A DNA stretch of 64,000 bases from Bryum argenteum (taxonomy: Eukaryota; Streptophyta; Bryopsida; Bryales; Bryaceae). Shown here one piece after another: positions 1 through 11,929 of this stretch (positions are counted from its first letter, which is position 1; each line of letters begins with the position of its first letter). The position numbers and the translations under genes were made by a program. Below the pieces are notes generated by a model, which was not told the origin of the DNA, ran no database searches, and was given only the letters and a program-made list of their open reading frames with translations. Where the stretch lies: NCBI GenBank assembly GCA_037043015.1, contig CM073322.1:19975601-20039600 (forward strand). The letters run 5' to 3'.

Positions 1-10
1 GTTTTGTCAG

Positions 11-3000
11 ATAGCGCCGATTCCACTTCGGCACAGCACTGCGGAATCCTACATGGAGCTTCTCAGCCAGTGGCTGTTGGAAGAGACCCGTGCGCAGTTA
101 CAGCAGAGTCTATTGAAAATTGTGGACTTGGCATCTACAGGGGTTAAGATTGATGCCGAGGTACGGTCAATGAGCAAAATGAAACATGGCTTACGGAGGA
201 TGAACTGCATTGTACAGACGGATGCAATAAGGTGGTCGAAGCAGGCGAAAACGTACCGGCCAGCAGCCTCGGACATTGTGCTTCTAGCCACGTTCTCACC
301 ACAGAAGCCTGCAGAATTGTTGACCAATACCGACGAATGTATCACTTTAGGTGTTGTGCAGGGAGGTCATATGTCTGGGTCGTCGTTTGAAGTTATGGTA
401 AGCGCCGACATCAAAACGCATTTGTACAAGGAGCTTAAGCGAGAGGACAGAGCCTGGTATGCCGTGAAACTGGAAAGCATCGTTACATGTCAACGGATTT
501 GGGACTCCCTTCATCATGCCGCAAACACGCCTCTCGCAGAATATATCGCCACTTATCAGAAACCTCCTCAGGTAACCTCCAACTTTAATGCATTGAGAAC
601 AAGTTGCCCTGCTGGCTGGGTTGGATTTCCTCTATGCCTGTGTTTGTCACACAAGACAATGAAGGTAGAAAATATTTATTCTGTCGCTGTAAGCAATGTC
701 TTTCAGTCTTGGGAGATTACTGTAGAGATGTGGAGATATCGAGCCGAATCTCTTGAGAGCGGATTATTATCCCTGTTTCTAAGTCCGTTTCAGAGTGGGA
801 GTAAACAACCTCGTTCGCATATAAAGATCGGTGGTAAATGATAAGAGCCAAGTCATGCTGACACCACTTACCGATTAGTTCATCTAAGTGTCCGACTGTT
901 GAGTTGCTCGCAACAAGCTTTAACGTACTCCAAACATAGGAGACGGGTTGAGGTTCTCAGCGGTTTCAGTATCCTACCCACGTTTGATGACATTCAGTCA
1001 CTTTTCGCGAAGCTTTTTCATCAGCATTCTAAAGCGACATGTTGCTCACATCAAGTGCATGTTGTTTGAGGTACTCTTCTGCAGCTGGATAACGTTACGC
1101 TTTGTCCCTTGCCAGAGCATCAATACACCAAGGACTACTTTACTGGATGAAGCTGAGGTGACTAAACTGCAGACTTATTGCAACGAGGTCCGGCGTCTAA
1201 ATTTGTCACAAACGGAAACTGTCCAGGGCTTCATTACCAGACTGTTAGACAGGGAGCAAGATTTTGGTGTGGAACTTATTCAAGGCCCTCCTGGTACAGG
1301 TAATATTGTCGACCCAGTCTGATACCTGTATCGCATTTTATCTGGAGGGGCGAGTTCTTTGTCTGAGACACTTGTTACATTCCACCCGCTGAGTTCTAGA
1401 TAATCAATGTATAAACTAAGGTATAGTAGAGGACACTAGAACCGTTCGGAACCTTTATCTTCTCCTATGCTGAGTTTCTGACTCCTGTTTCATTTCTAGA
1501 ATAGGTGTGACTTTCTAGAAATAGTGTGAGCAGGACTTGCCTACCGTGTATTGCTACCGATCTTTGTGTGAAATTGAGGCTGAATTTTGTTACTTTTAGT
1601 GGTCTGCAACCTCCTACTTACTCGTTGCGTGAAGAATAGTGGCAGCATTGATCTCAACAAGTAAAGCTTTTGCACGAAGTGATCTCTCGACTCTATGTTA
1701 AATTGTATCGAATGATTGAAAGATTACCTTCCAACTTATTGAATTCTTTTTGCCCACAGGCAAAACATCGACCCTGACAGCCATGCTATCTCCGACTGTT
1801 TGTACCAGCACACGCATCCTGGTCTGTGCTCCGACCAACACAGCTGTGAACGAGGCTGCGCGAAGGTTTCTGGCTCAAAAGCAGCAAGATCCTCAGTTAC
1901 ATTTTTGTAGCGATTTTGTAGCCTCTGCCAGCGCTGCCAGGTGCTGCACCGCGTTACGTCTTGGCGACATTGTAATGCTCGGTAGTGAAGATCGACTTGC
2001 AGTAGAGGGAAGTACATTGGAGGCCATCTTTTTACCAATCAGGGTGAAACGCCTAATGACAGCTCTTCATCCTGATACTGGATATGTAGGCCTTGTCCAA
2101 ACGTTTCTGATGAAGCTGACCGAAATCATGGAGCCCACTCAGAACGAATCAGTTGAGGAACGACTTGTGGCGCATAACGTATTACGCAACTTTGGTCTGA
2201 GGCTCATTGCTCATGGTGAAGTTTTATGTAACGACCTCCCCACCCCTCACCTGAGTAGTCGAAGAATAAAATCGATCATGGCGACGTCATGTTGTATACG
2301 GAAGCTTCTCGGGCTCCTTGCTCGTGAGGGTAACAACGGGGAGCACTCATCTGAGCAAGATGAGGAGAGAGTCAATACGGAAAAAGTCGTTGTGATCAAC
2401 GATGATGATGATGATGATGCTCCTCGATTCTCCCCAACTCCACACAGAGATCAGGAAGGGAGCAATAGTTGCTACAGCGATGAGTTCACGAGGGCATGTC
2501 ATAACCTTCTGGAGTTGTTCACAGCAACTGAAGTAGTCCCGATTTTCCCACAACCAGCAGCCACATCCTTTGAATGGGTGGAAGCTGAGTGCTTGGAAAG
2601 TGCCAGCCTTGTATTCAGCACGGTGTCTTCTGCAGGTCTGAGAATAATGAGGCTGGGTTTGCCATTCTCCTGCGTAATTATTGATGAGGCTGCGCAATTG
2701 GTAGAGGCGGAAAGCACTATAATCATGCAGATGAAAGATGTCAAACAGCTTATTCTCGTTGGAGATCAGAAACAGCTACCAGCAACCGTTATAAGTCAGG
2801 TGTAAATTCCTCCCCGAAAGAGTTAGGAAACATAATATTCTGCCTTGCAAAATGTCAAGTCTATTTCCGAAAGAAGTTGTTGAGCTTTTTTTTATCCAGA
2901 CATTTTGCTTATCTTTACTTCGGTTGGTCTAACGAGGTCCAATCGTTCTTTTTGGTCAGCTTGCGCAGAAGTATGGGTACGGGCGTAGCCTTTTTGAGAG

Positions 3001-4370
3001 GCTGCACTCTATGGGGCATCCATGCCGGCTTTTAGAGGTGCAGTACCGTATGCATCCAGCAATCAGTGCCTTCCCTAACAAACAATTCTACAATCGCAAG
3101 TTGAGGAATGGTGATAACGTTCTTGAGGCGAATTATGGGCAACTTTCATACCACAAGGACACGTTTGGACCTTATGCTTTCATTGATATTGGTGATAGCA
3201 CAGAAGTAAATGCGGGCTCCAGCAAGAAAAACGTTCTGGAGGCCGAGCTTGTTCTTCACTTAATTAAACGAGTCTATGATTCTGGTAAGTAAGATATAAC
3301 CTGCGCAAGGAGCTTCAAGTTACCAGATTCATAACTTGCGACGTGGTCCTTGATTGTTATTTCTTTATGCTCAGCAAAAAGTTGAACTCAATCTAGTAGT
3401 CAATATATTATACCGACAATCAGTTAAACACTGGGACCTCACCGACCATTCTTTTTGGCAGTTAGTGCAGACCACTCTTCTCGAAAGCCAATTACTGTAG
3501 GGGTGATTTCTCCCTACAGTGGCCAAGTTTTGTACATCAAAGATCAAATGTGCAGGAGCGACTCAATCTATGATGTAGATGCAGCAGATCCAAACGTCCT
3601 GGAGGTCGAGGTGAGATCGATTGATGGATTTCAAGGCAGAGAATCAGATATTATCATCTTCTCTGCTGTTAGAGCAAATCAGTCGGGCAAGATCGGGTTT
3701 GTGGATGATGAGCGCAGAACGAATGTTGCTCTTACGCGCGGCAGGTGAAGTAATTGATTTTCTTTTATCGAAGGTTTTGCAAGTCTTTAGCCTGAGTTTC
3801 CCAAGTGCCGCTCTCATATATATAGGGGTCATATCAGTCATTCAGTTTACAGAATGTACCAATAGAAAGAAGAATCATTGCCCTTTATTCAAAACGACAG
3901 AAATCATCCTCGGAGGTTATAATAATCAATTATAAGCTCTCAACTGGTCTTTCAGATTCTAGCTTTGCAATCGTGATTATACTTATTCGCAGATAGTGAT
4001 GGCGGGACTATTATGGCTCCTTAGTGGACCCTCTAGACCTAAAGATGTCCCTTTGTATTCTCTGGTTGGCAGGCATGCGGTCTGGATCTTAGGATCCGCA
4101 TCAACACTATGTTCACACAGCCGACTTTGGAGAAGTTTAGTTGACGACGCTCGGCAAGTAGATTGCTTTGTGAAGGCCTCCCGAGTCGACTGGATGAACG
4201 ACCTCATCACCAGTCACAAAAAGCGCTTCAAGCCAGTTTTGCAACCAAGAGGTGGTGAAGGAAGAGTGTCTAAATTCTCCCTACTCCCTACCCCAGTATC
4301 TCCCAAAAAGAGCGGTTGGGAGTCCGAGGAGCGACCAAAGGTCCGAATCATCGAAGTCTCTTCCTCTTGA
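11..4370 (+). CDS. SEN1-like superfamily 1 helicase, 3' part (5' end outside window)
   Basis: This is the C-terminal part of a SEN1/UPF1-like helicase, a family that unwinds RNA or RNA:DNA hybrids in transcription termination and RNA surveillance. Six exons join with consistent phases: 11–571, 1116–1299, 1760–2799, 2960–3284, 3462–3744 and 4073–4370, giving about 896 residues in the window. The helicase motifs appear in order: Walker A GPPGTGKT split by the 1300–1759 intron, Ia APTNTAVNEAA, II DEAAQL, III GDQKQLPAT, IV QYRMHPAIS, V IDGFQGRESDIIIFS and VI NVALTRGRHAVWILG. The start resembles the upstream pre-helicase region of plant SEN1-like proteins. A variable linker before motif II carries a six-Asp run from a GAT repeat at 2401–2419. 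Frame opens at the left edge just after a possible acceptor (position 10), so upstream exons are missing. The 571–1116 junction fits phase 0, but an additional exon there cannot be excluded. The stop at 4370 could be bypassed by splicing to downstream exons. Family assignment is secure; the exact substrate is not known. Confidence 0.88.
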
Positions 4371-4653
4371 GTACAGAGCTCTGTTGGTTCAGGACATTCA
4401 CACAATCTTTGTTTCGAGTTTAAGCAACTGGGGAAATAACTGTCCTGGGCTCCAACTTGATTATCTATCAGTAACCATCTAGTCATAAACTAACCACTAT
4501 CTCAATATTGATCTCATGAAATTTTGCATTACCATCAATAAGTTTGAAGTTCGAATAGGAGTTTTTCTTAACATCCATGTGCACCCAAAAGCACTTTTGC
4601 TTCTGGAAGACATCTATCTTTAATCACTGTGCTCTGGTAAAACACTCCGGCAG

Positions 4654-5409
4654 TTGTGTCACTTGTTTATTGATTACTTCTGGAACTGTGGTGGGTTGAC
4701 GCAGTTTGATGGGCCAGATTGGTCTTCCGTTGCATATCTAGTGTCACCGTTTACGTGGTCGGAAGCTGATCGGAAAGAAGATGAATTGATGAGAAAACGC
4801 GCCAGATTCGAACGGGACCACAGGAGAGGCGATCACCACTATGATCGTCGACACCAGGAGGCGGAATGTAATAGTGACAGACGAAGACAAGAGCGGCATC
4901 CAGAATACCACAGATACCAACAATACAATGATACCGGGTGAGTTGAAATCCTTACATCATAACCACACACCAGTGCACACATCTCTTCTTTGATTCTCAA
5001 AATGTCAAATCGCATGAACTGGGTTCAATCACGTCCATAGAGCATTCAGCTCCTATCATAACCAACTGTAAATACACAAATTTCGTTATCGGTCCATTCA
5101 GTTACCTTGAATCTCTGTAGATTTTGTACTTCGATATGGAAGCAGCCACTTTGGGTTCTTCGGGTTCTGAATCAGTACAAGGAGAAAGGGTTTGATTCCT
5201 GTGCACTAAACCCTGAATTGTTCTCTGGCAGACCTGATCGTGGATTTTCCTCGGCTTTCGCTGAAGTAAGTTATGATGTGCACACGCTAAATCATGGTTG
5301 GGAGGCAGATCCAAATTCCTGGGGTGTGGATCTTCCCAACCAAGATTCCTGGCATTGCGATCAAACCCCTGGAATTGATATATGGGAGGCAGATTGGGAT
5401 TCTTCCTGA
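4654..5409 (+). CDS. possible 3' exons of the SEN1-like gene (Arg/His-rich, then Trp/Asp-rich tail)
   Basis: Two open segments join cleanly by plant-type splice sites: 4654–4937, preceded by a good acceptor ending at 4653 and followed by a donor at 4938, and 5121–5409, with an acceptor ending at 5120. The phases agree. The first encodes a charged Arg/His/Asp-rich helix (KEDELMRKRARFERDHRRGD, then more Arg). The second is acidic with several Trp and ends in a stop. A weak donor at 4266 would connect 4654 in frame to the preceding helicase exon and skip the stop at 4370. Alternatively this is 3' untranslated or unrelated sequence. I recognise no domain. Transcript evidence would decide. Confidence 0.3.
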
Positions 5410-5820
5410 ATCGCAATGGGTGAACTTGAGAATGGGTGGATTCTTTTTGTAAATACGAATCCCAATTTTGTGTACAGCGATTAGTACAGCGGCAAGACAC
5501 TTATCCTCTTCCGATGGATGCTTCAATCAATGCTATTCCTCATCAGGGAAAACAAGGACCTGAACTACAGATGGCCAGTTGAGTTTGCCGGTGAAAGGGA
5601 CATGGTATATCCAAGGGACAATAGTTTTATGGCTTGTATTTAAACTGGTTATGGATAGTGGAGGACCAAGAGTGACAATATGCTATGAAGTGCAGAGGAT
5701 GGTTCAAAGTGAGCGACGTCTTTGAGTCATCTTACTGTTGTTTCAGTGCTTGAAACAAAAACATTCAATCCCTTGTAATTGACTCTTGGTGGTTTTTAAT
5801 GACATGATCATTGAATTCAG
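5410..5820. other. intergenic, nothing recognised
   Basis: This stretch between the possible 3' exons and a MITE shows no convincing reading frame, RNA gene or repeat. It probably contains the 3' end of the upstream transcription unit. Confidence 0.4.
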
Positions 5821-6041
5821 TACACTAAATAGGTAGATTAGTGTTAGATGCACTAATTCATATAAACATGTTATAAGTTTTTACTGTTGGTCAAAAAAAT
5901 TACCCTTTACATTCCTAAAGATGGGGATCCTTCCATGGTATTGGAATCAATACTCTTGGTAATTTTATTTTATCAAAAGTAAAAACTTATACCATTTTCA
6001 AATCTTATAAAAATCTAACACTAATCTACCTATTTAGTGTA
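5821..6041. mobile_element. MITE with perfect 28-bp terminal inverted repeats
   Basis: The ends are perfect 28-bp inverted repeats: TACACTAAATAGGTAGATTA onward at 5821–5848, mirrored at 6014–6041. A second inverted pair lies inside (TATAAGTTTTTACT near 5868 against AGTAAAAACTTATA near 5985), so the 221-bp element can fold into a long hairpin. If the outer TA is a target duplication, the element would fit the Tc1/mariner-type (Stowaway-like) class, but the superfamily is uncertain. It has no coding capacity. Confidence 0.75.
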
Positions 6042-7080
6042 GTATTTTTATGATAAGCTTCACAGTTTTTTCCTCTGCCTCTTACTCTTCTTCTACTGAT
6101 CCCACCAGAAACATTTTTCTTCGAAGTGCAGCACAGTCCTGTATTTTCCGTCTACAAAAGACTATCCCATAATACTCTGTTTACATCCCAGTTGTCTTAC
6201 CGATTTGAGCAAACCTAATGACCTTGTATTATGAGATGGGGATAGTATATTGATAGAAATATCTGATATTTGAAGTAATTCTGCTGACTACTGTACAGTA
6301 CTTCCAAGAGAACAGAAGGTGCTCCAAAAATTACAGTAGTGAGATAGTGGGGAAGTGTGGTATTTCCACCAGGAGTGTCTCATTCTACCAAGCTTGATGG
6401 AAATCTTAGTGGGGCGCCTAATGAAAATACCACACTTCTGCACTTCTGCAGCCTATGAAAATACCAAACTTCTGCAGCCTATGAAAATACCACACTTCTG
6501 CAGCCTAATGGATATACCACACTTCTGCATTGGTAAAATGCCATCAGTTTGGCAGGAACTTAAGAAGTGGAGAGCTTCCACAGGCAACCTATGCTGGGGT
6601 GGACAGCTATTGCAATTCTCTCGTAAAAACTTTTTGGGAAAAAAGAAAGGAGAATATTTTCTGCCATCACAACTTGACTGCAATTTTTAATGACAGAGCA
6701 AGGAAAAACATCGACAAGAAGGCATGTTACTCACATGATGAAAAATAAAATTTTACAGTTTAGTGCTAAAAGAATGAGGAATAAAAGCCATCATGGGCAA
6801 TTACTCCGTCCCCTATTTACAGAAGAATATCACAAAAGAGCGAGACACGATCCTAGCGTGAAATAATCTCTGCATTTCATTCGTAATCGTGTCAATGGCT
6901 CTTCGATGAGAGAAAAATAAGGGTTGTGTATGAGCAACATACAACCGTGGCCGTGAAGGTGGCTACTGTATGAGAATAGGCCATCAATGGGTCACCTGCA
7001 TATGTTTCTTCACCTTGCACGAACCATTTCTAAAGCATGTACATGATCTTTGAGTTCCACTACTCCTCATATTGTACAGA
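6042..7080. other. intergenic with a short tandem repeat
   Basis: No gene is supported here. The only structured part is the tandem repeat at 6421–6529. The last ~300 bases probably include the 3' untranslated region of the minus-strand gene that ends at 7081. Confidence 0.4.
6421..6529. repeat. tandem repeat, ~26-bp unit, four imperfect copies
   Basis: The motif ATGAAAATACCACACTTCTG followed by CAGCCT recurs four times with small variations; the first copy has a duplicated CACTTCTG and the last has ATGGATATACC. The reading frames over it are low-complexity and not considered real. Confidence 0.8.
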
Positions 7081-8592
7081 CTAACTTGATTGATTAGAGA
7101 TCTCTGAACTGAAACAATAAGCGAGCGTCAAAATCGGTAGGTCTTCGCTTCTTGGAGAGTAATCAACTTCGTTTGAAGAGCAGGAACTAGACTCCCATCT
7201 GTTTCTGAAATGCCTACTTTCGTTTGAAGACCAGACAATGCAAGGCAAAGGACGTTTTTGATCATACCATCTGAGCTCAGTTCTTTCTGAGAACTCTTCC
7301 TCTGGTTGTCCGGGAAGAAGCTTTGTGCGCATTAACCTTCGGTTGAACTCGTCAAAGGCCGCTTTGGCACCTTTCGTGAAGCCGATCCCCTTCAAGATCA
7401 CCATGTAAAGCTCCTGTGACAGTATGACAGCTTTCACAACAACGCCAACACCTTCCACAGCACCCTTCGCTTCAACTATGCCCTCCCGTAGAACACTGAT
7501 TACTCCCACTGGCAGGCTCCCAAGTGGCTCCAGAACACGAAGCGCACTCTTAGTGAACTTGAAACCTTTCATGGCTACACCCCACGAAAGGAGCTCAACT
7601 TTATCCAACATACCCAGGGTGTTTCCAACCTCCTTCGTAATGCTCACAACGGTAGCAGCTCCTTCCGAAGCTTTCAAGCCTTTCACAATCGTCTTGAAAC
7701 GCTGCCCAAGCAAGTTCTGCTCTGCTCTGATTGCCATCTCCGCACCTGCTCCAATCGCCCCTGTCTCCCTGTTTTTGCAGAGCTTCGTTACTGTGATAAG
7801 ACCTTTCGAGATCTTCACCCCTTTTAGGACGATTTTGACTGTGTTCAACCCAAGCACGACTCCGTTCCCTCCGACTCCGAGAATGTGAAATACATCACCT
7901 AGTGGATAACTGAACGTCTGAATGACTCCTCTGGCTGCCTTGACTCCCTCCACAACTCGATCAGCTGTCTTCACCACTGTAATGATCTCTTGCACCTCGT
8001 TCTTGTAATCTGCCTGTTGCGATAGCCCGGTTATCGTGGTCATCACACCTTCGAGGCCTAAACCGAAACTCCTGGGAGGATGTCTCAATCCATTCGATGA
8101 TTGCATCGCAAGAGCACCATCTAATGCATCCCCTCGACAGATTCCCAACGTGTCGCTTTTGCAAGCTTTTGTGGAACTCGACACCTGATCGGGAGCTCGT
8201 GAAAGCTTGCGTAACCCGTAGCTTGGGCTACTGACTGGACGAGCACTTACAGGATTTTTGACTGTGAGGCTTCGACATGCTCCCTTGTCAATCCCGGAAC
8301 TGCCACTACTACCTGATCCATCCTTTTTAGAAGTAGCGTCCCCCATCAGCTTCAATGCTCTGCTTGTTCTTCTTAAACCTTTTAGCAAAAAGTATGTCAG
8401 TCCTAGTCCCTTCCAAGCATCCGCCACTGATGCTACTTCTGAACGAACCTTGTCGTCAGGTGGTAACTTGGCATGAAACGGAATGAAGAAGCTCAGAGAA
8501 TAATGCGACGCTCCAAAGGGCCCCATCTTGACCGGGGATCTCCCTCCTTTCAAAGTCGTTCGATCTGCACAGCAGTCCAATAATTTGAGCAT
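7081..8592 (-). CDS. hypothetical protein with repeated VKGxKxxKG-type helical motif
   Basis: This single 503-residue open frame has no match I recognise. The N-terminal ~190 residues are Ser/Gly-rich. From about residue 200 to 400 there are roughly five degenerate repeats spaced about 40–60 residues apart, sharing a pattern of hydrophobic residues then V-K-G-x-K-x-x-K/E-G. Examples are RVVEGVKAARGVI, KIVLKGVKISKGLI, KTIVKGLKASEGAA and AMKGFKFTKSALRVL, with a late form VILKGIGFTKGAKAAF. The Val/Gly/Lys-rich repeats look like amphipathic helices. The C-terminal ~80 residues are polar with many Ser and Arg. The length, absence of stops and repeated pattern argue that it is a real gene. There is no signal peptide or clear transmembrane span. 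The start is the first in-frame Met (8592); a spliced upstream exon is possible. Function unknown. Confidence 0.65.
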   Translation of the reverse strand: MLKLLDCCADRTTLKGGRSPVKMGPFGASHYSLSFFIPFHAKLPPDDKVRSEVASVADAWKGLGLTYFLLKGLRRTSRALKLMGDATSKKDGSGSSGSSGIDKGACRSLTVKNPVSARPVSSPSYGLRKLSRAPDQVSSSTKACKSDTLGICRGDALDGALAMQSSNGLRHPPRSFGLGLEGVMTTITGLSQQADYKNEVQEIITVVKTADRVVEGVKAARGVIQTFSYPLGDVFHILGVGGNGVVLGLNTVKIVLKGVKISKGLITVTKLCKNRETGAIGAGAEMAIRAEQNLLGQRFKTIVKGLKASEGAATVVSITKEVGNTLGMLDKVELLSWGVAMKGFKFTKSALRVLEPLGSLPVGVISVLREGIVEAKGAVEGVGVVVKAVILSQELYMVILKGIGFTKGAKAAFDEFNRRLMRTKLLPGQPEEEFSERTELRWYDQKRPLPCIVWSSNESRHFRNRWESSSCSSNEVDYSPRSEDLPILTLAYCFSSEISNQSS

Positions 8593-9480
8593 TCATCACC
8601 ACAAACAAAAACCTAAAATTTCTCCTACAGAAACCGACAACCATTACAGAACCAAAATAAAATTCCTCGTATACTAATCTATGAATTCATTTGAGAAATC
8701 ATAAATCAAATCAGAGGTACCAAAGAAGATCGTGAAATCCAGTTCAAAACACGACATCAGCAAACTGGACGCAACAGACTTCAAAACATTGTGATGAAGC
8801 TCAAAGCAAAGAGACGAACGATTATACGATTGTTTTCAAATCAAAGGAATGCAAAGCTCTCAATACTGCCGTGACTTGTCCTCGTTTTTGCCGATATCAG
8901 ATAATAACCGAAAGTCAACCACTAAAAGAGATGATCAATTCATATGAAACAAACTGTTAATAGAGATGATGAAAACAGAGGCGTACGTGAATTGAAGAAC
9001 TTCTTTCGAAAGATATCGATAGTGTCTTCCTCCTCGCAATATGAATATTAGAAACCTGGAAAATCTTAAATGCCCGAATTCCAACAGCCTTCTGACCGCG
9101 AAACAGATATGAATGTAGTGATATACCGTGAACGCAAACCATGTTATCTTCTTGACACTCCGCAAAGCGATTAGTAATGAAACGAGCAGGTGCATAGAAA
9201 CACAGTCCGACTGGCCATATCAAAATTGTCTACAATCCAAATCTATATCGTTCTCCTACAAATCACTAACTACGAAATGATCGAACTCCTCCACAACGAC
9301 CATCGCGAAACCCTAATCAACCTGTAATCCGCTTAACTCGCGCGTAAACCTAGATAAGTCGACCGAAATTTCACCAAAAGAGAAACTCTGTAAAGCCATC
9401 TATCAGCACATCAAGAACGCCGCCTTCGAGCTTCCCTCATGGCCGAATTCTGAAAATTCAGCTCCAATTTCAGAGTCTGC
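8593..9480. promoter_or_regulatory. presumed upstream region of the 7081–8592 gene
   Basis: This gene-free stretch lies directly upstream of the minus-strand gene. It probably contains its 5' untranslated region and promoter. I see no unambiguous TATA box or conserved element. Confidence 0.3.
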
Positions 9481-10148
9481 AGCGAATGTGAGGACCTAAA
9501 TGTGAAATTTCTACTGGGAGCCACAAAATTGGAGAGCAGGCTTGCGGAACAAGGAACGGGGCTATACGGCACCAAAACGGACCAAATTTTGAATGGAAAG
9601 AGGCTCTATGGCTGTGGCGATATAAGGGCAAGGAAAAGCAGCGGCAGTACGAGTCTGGAATCGGACATAGCGCAAGGAATGTGCTGTTGCGGCATTGACG
9701 ACGAAGGCAGCGAAATTGCAAGCACTGAACCCGACCTCCTTCTGGAAATGTCGATGTCACTCGACGATTTTCATCCGTATTGGATGGATGATAAATGTGC
9801 TCTTTGGGCATGCTTTTTGTAAGGTCGGTAAAGTAATCACACGGAAGGATGATTTGACATGTATTTATTGGGTAGTTTCACCATGCGTATTTTGTGCTTG
9901 TTCATAGATTGATGTTTCGATCAAGCTTTGCACTGGTAGAAAATTATAGAGATGTGCTATAATTGTTAGGTTTTGAGAATACTTACATCTACATTCAGTC
10001 TCCATAATAGATACTAGTATGCCCGTGCGGAACTGCCACGCCCATATAAATATCTTGATTATGCCCATTAGTGCTACAGTAAAGAAAAAGATAAAAATAA
10101 AAATAATAAAGATAAAAACAAGAAAGACAAAGTAAAAGAGGTTCTGAA
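9481..10148. other. unassigned; weak open frames on both strands
   Basis: Open frames at 9502–9822 (+) and 9470–9811 (-) overlap, and neither resembles a known protein. The region could hold a 5' exon of a neighbouring transcript. An A/T-rich low-complexity run (AAAATAAAGATAAAAA-like) lies at 10078–10135. No gene is supported. Confidence 0.3.
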
Positions 10149-10258
10149 TTGGGCAATCACATGCGACTCTAGAGTAATGTGGGAAATAATCCCGGGTGGA
10201 GCCCGACTTGGAGAGAGATTATTTCTAGCGTTCCTCAAGAAGCACATGATTGCCCGCC
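10149..10258. repeat. imperfect inverted repeat (~110 bp)
   Basis: GGGCAATCACATG at the left pairs with CATGATTGCCC at the right, and the inner arms GAAATAATC and GATTATTTC also pair. The whole can form an imperfect hairpin. It could be a small foldback element; no target duplication is clear. Confidence 0.45.
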
Positions 10259-11025
10259 CGACGTAAACATCTACACCGAAATCATCTGAACTCAATAAAC
10301 TCTCATAACACACTTTCCAGTTTCATGCACACTCATTTGATGGAAGCTCCCTTCTCGTAATGCCCACTCGAGAGAGAGAGGACTACGGCATAACGCACCT
10401 TACATAAAAAACTCGGGCAGCCGAAACCGGAAAGTGTGTTACGCCGCATGAGCCCCCAACAAGAGAGTATTCCGTTGGGGGAGATACCCTCCACATCGGT
10501 CTCCTCCGGCAGAATACCCTCCCATCGCGGACTCCTGCTATACGTAATCACCTATTGCGAGGGAAATACCTTGGAACATGGAATTAGGAACTACAACTAG
10601 TCCACAATTTGAACGCTGAGTTTTGCTGCAAGTGTTTACGCATGTCGCTATGGTAGAGCAGATGGTTTTCAATTTGTGCACATGAATGTATGAAAGAAAG
10701 GATGTGTAGACTCGATTCAATGTTGTACTGTACAAACCTCTACTGTTCTAGTGGACCTGGTGCAACAACCGTACTTGTCTTCATGGCATGTCAAGAGGAA
10801 TGTGCTCTCAGAATAAATGGATGCACTCAGAATGTTCCCTCAGAATATTTCCAACAAAATGGACTCAAGCAAACAGGCATGGTTTTTTTCCTCATCGAAG
10901 TTTCTCGTTACTCATCCTCATGATACGAACGAATGATAAAGGTTCCTGCTGCAAGGACATGAAGTGGCCAAGTCACCTGCTGGTGGAAATGTTTCGACGA
11001 TGGGCAGGGCTTTACTTGAGCGTCA
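10259..11025. other. unassigned DNA left of the LINE
   Basis: No gene, RNA or well-defined repeat is recognised. The sequence immediately before 11026 is the pre-insertion site of the LINE. Confidence 0.3.
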
Positions 11026-11410
11026 ATACGGGAGAAACTTTTTTTTTTTTTTTTGGCACAAATGAAACTCGTACATTTCACTGCAAAAGTAACCAACTTA
11101 CAAAACCCAGTCACATGTGACCTGGGTCTAAAAAACAGAGAAAAACTCCCCAAGCAAGAACAGCACAGGGAGCAGTAAGACTTGCGCCCCAAGCTACCAA
11201 GCACTGTCATCGCTTGCCCACCCCACAACCCCTCCCTCTATCCTCTCCAAACAGATCAAGACATATTCAGAACAAAACCTTCATCCGGACCTCTAACCTG
11301 CCACTTTGGCAAGTCTAGCCTGAAGGTGGCAAAAACTTCGCCTCTACCCCTTCTATCTCTAAATTGGTCAAAGTCTCTCGCTGCTTGATCAGGATGGGAG
11401 ATCCTCCTCT

Positions 11411-11480
11411 GTTTGACCTTGCTCCACTCTACTCTTCCGTAATCGGTTTGACCTTGCTCCACTCTACTCTTCCGTAATCG
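11411..11480. repeat. 35-bp perfect tandem duplication inside the LINE
   Basis: The 35-bp unit starting GTTTGACCTTGCTCC at 11411–11445 is repeated exactly at 11446–11480. It lies in the 3' end of the LINE coding region and shifts its frame. Confidence 0.9.
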
Positions 11481-11534
11481 ATGATGCCCGACCACACCAC
11501 CTGGTACATCTTCTCTGGCGTCCAGCTAGTGCCA

Positions 11535-11803
11535 TTAACCCCTAAAGGCCCATGATGTTTTGGGAGCTTGAAATCCCAACACTGACCACTATGTACTAAT
11601 GCGGGTACGTCCAATATTTTTGGAAATTTTTGATAACTTCAACCGTAGGATCTTGAAGTAAACTACCATAGGTAGTAGTGTGAAAATTTTCAACCGTTGG
11701 ATCATCACTGGATGTGAGATCATAACATTTGAAGTTGACTGTAAATTTTTTTTGGCCTTGACCGTAAAAGCCGAATCGGCGGCCGTGGGCCTTTAGGGGT
11801 TAA
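11535..11803. mobile_element. TTAA-flanked MITE (piggyBac-like signature), copy 1, inserted in the LINE
   Basis: The 269-bp element including both TTAA sites begins TTAACCCCTAAAGGCCCA and ends with the exact inverse TGGGCCTTTAGGGGTTAA. Removing the element and one TTAA restores the LINE frame ...EIFNGTSW, so TTAA is the duplicated target. A TTAA target with CCC-starting termini is the known signature of piggyBac-type elements. It has no coding capacity. It is nearly identical to the copy at 19324. Confidence 0.9.
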
Positions 11804-11929
11804 AAATCTCATCGTTTCTTTCTATCCAAAGCGCCCACAACACAACGGTGAGCAGTTCCATCCATACCCGCTTCACCTGGTTAAACTTCCTAGGGATGGT
11901 GTTGTTAAAATAATCTAACTACCTAGCAG

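Noticed and set aside
2347-2744. Minus-strand frames within the helicase gene
   Set aside because: They are shadows of the helicase exon, including an Ile run opposite the Asp repeat.
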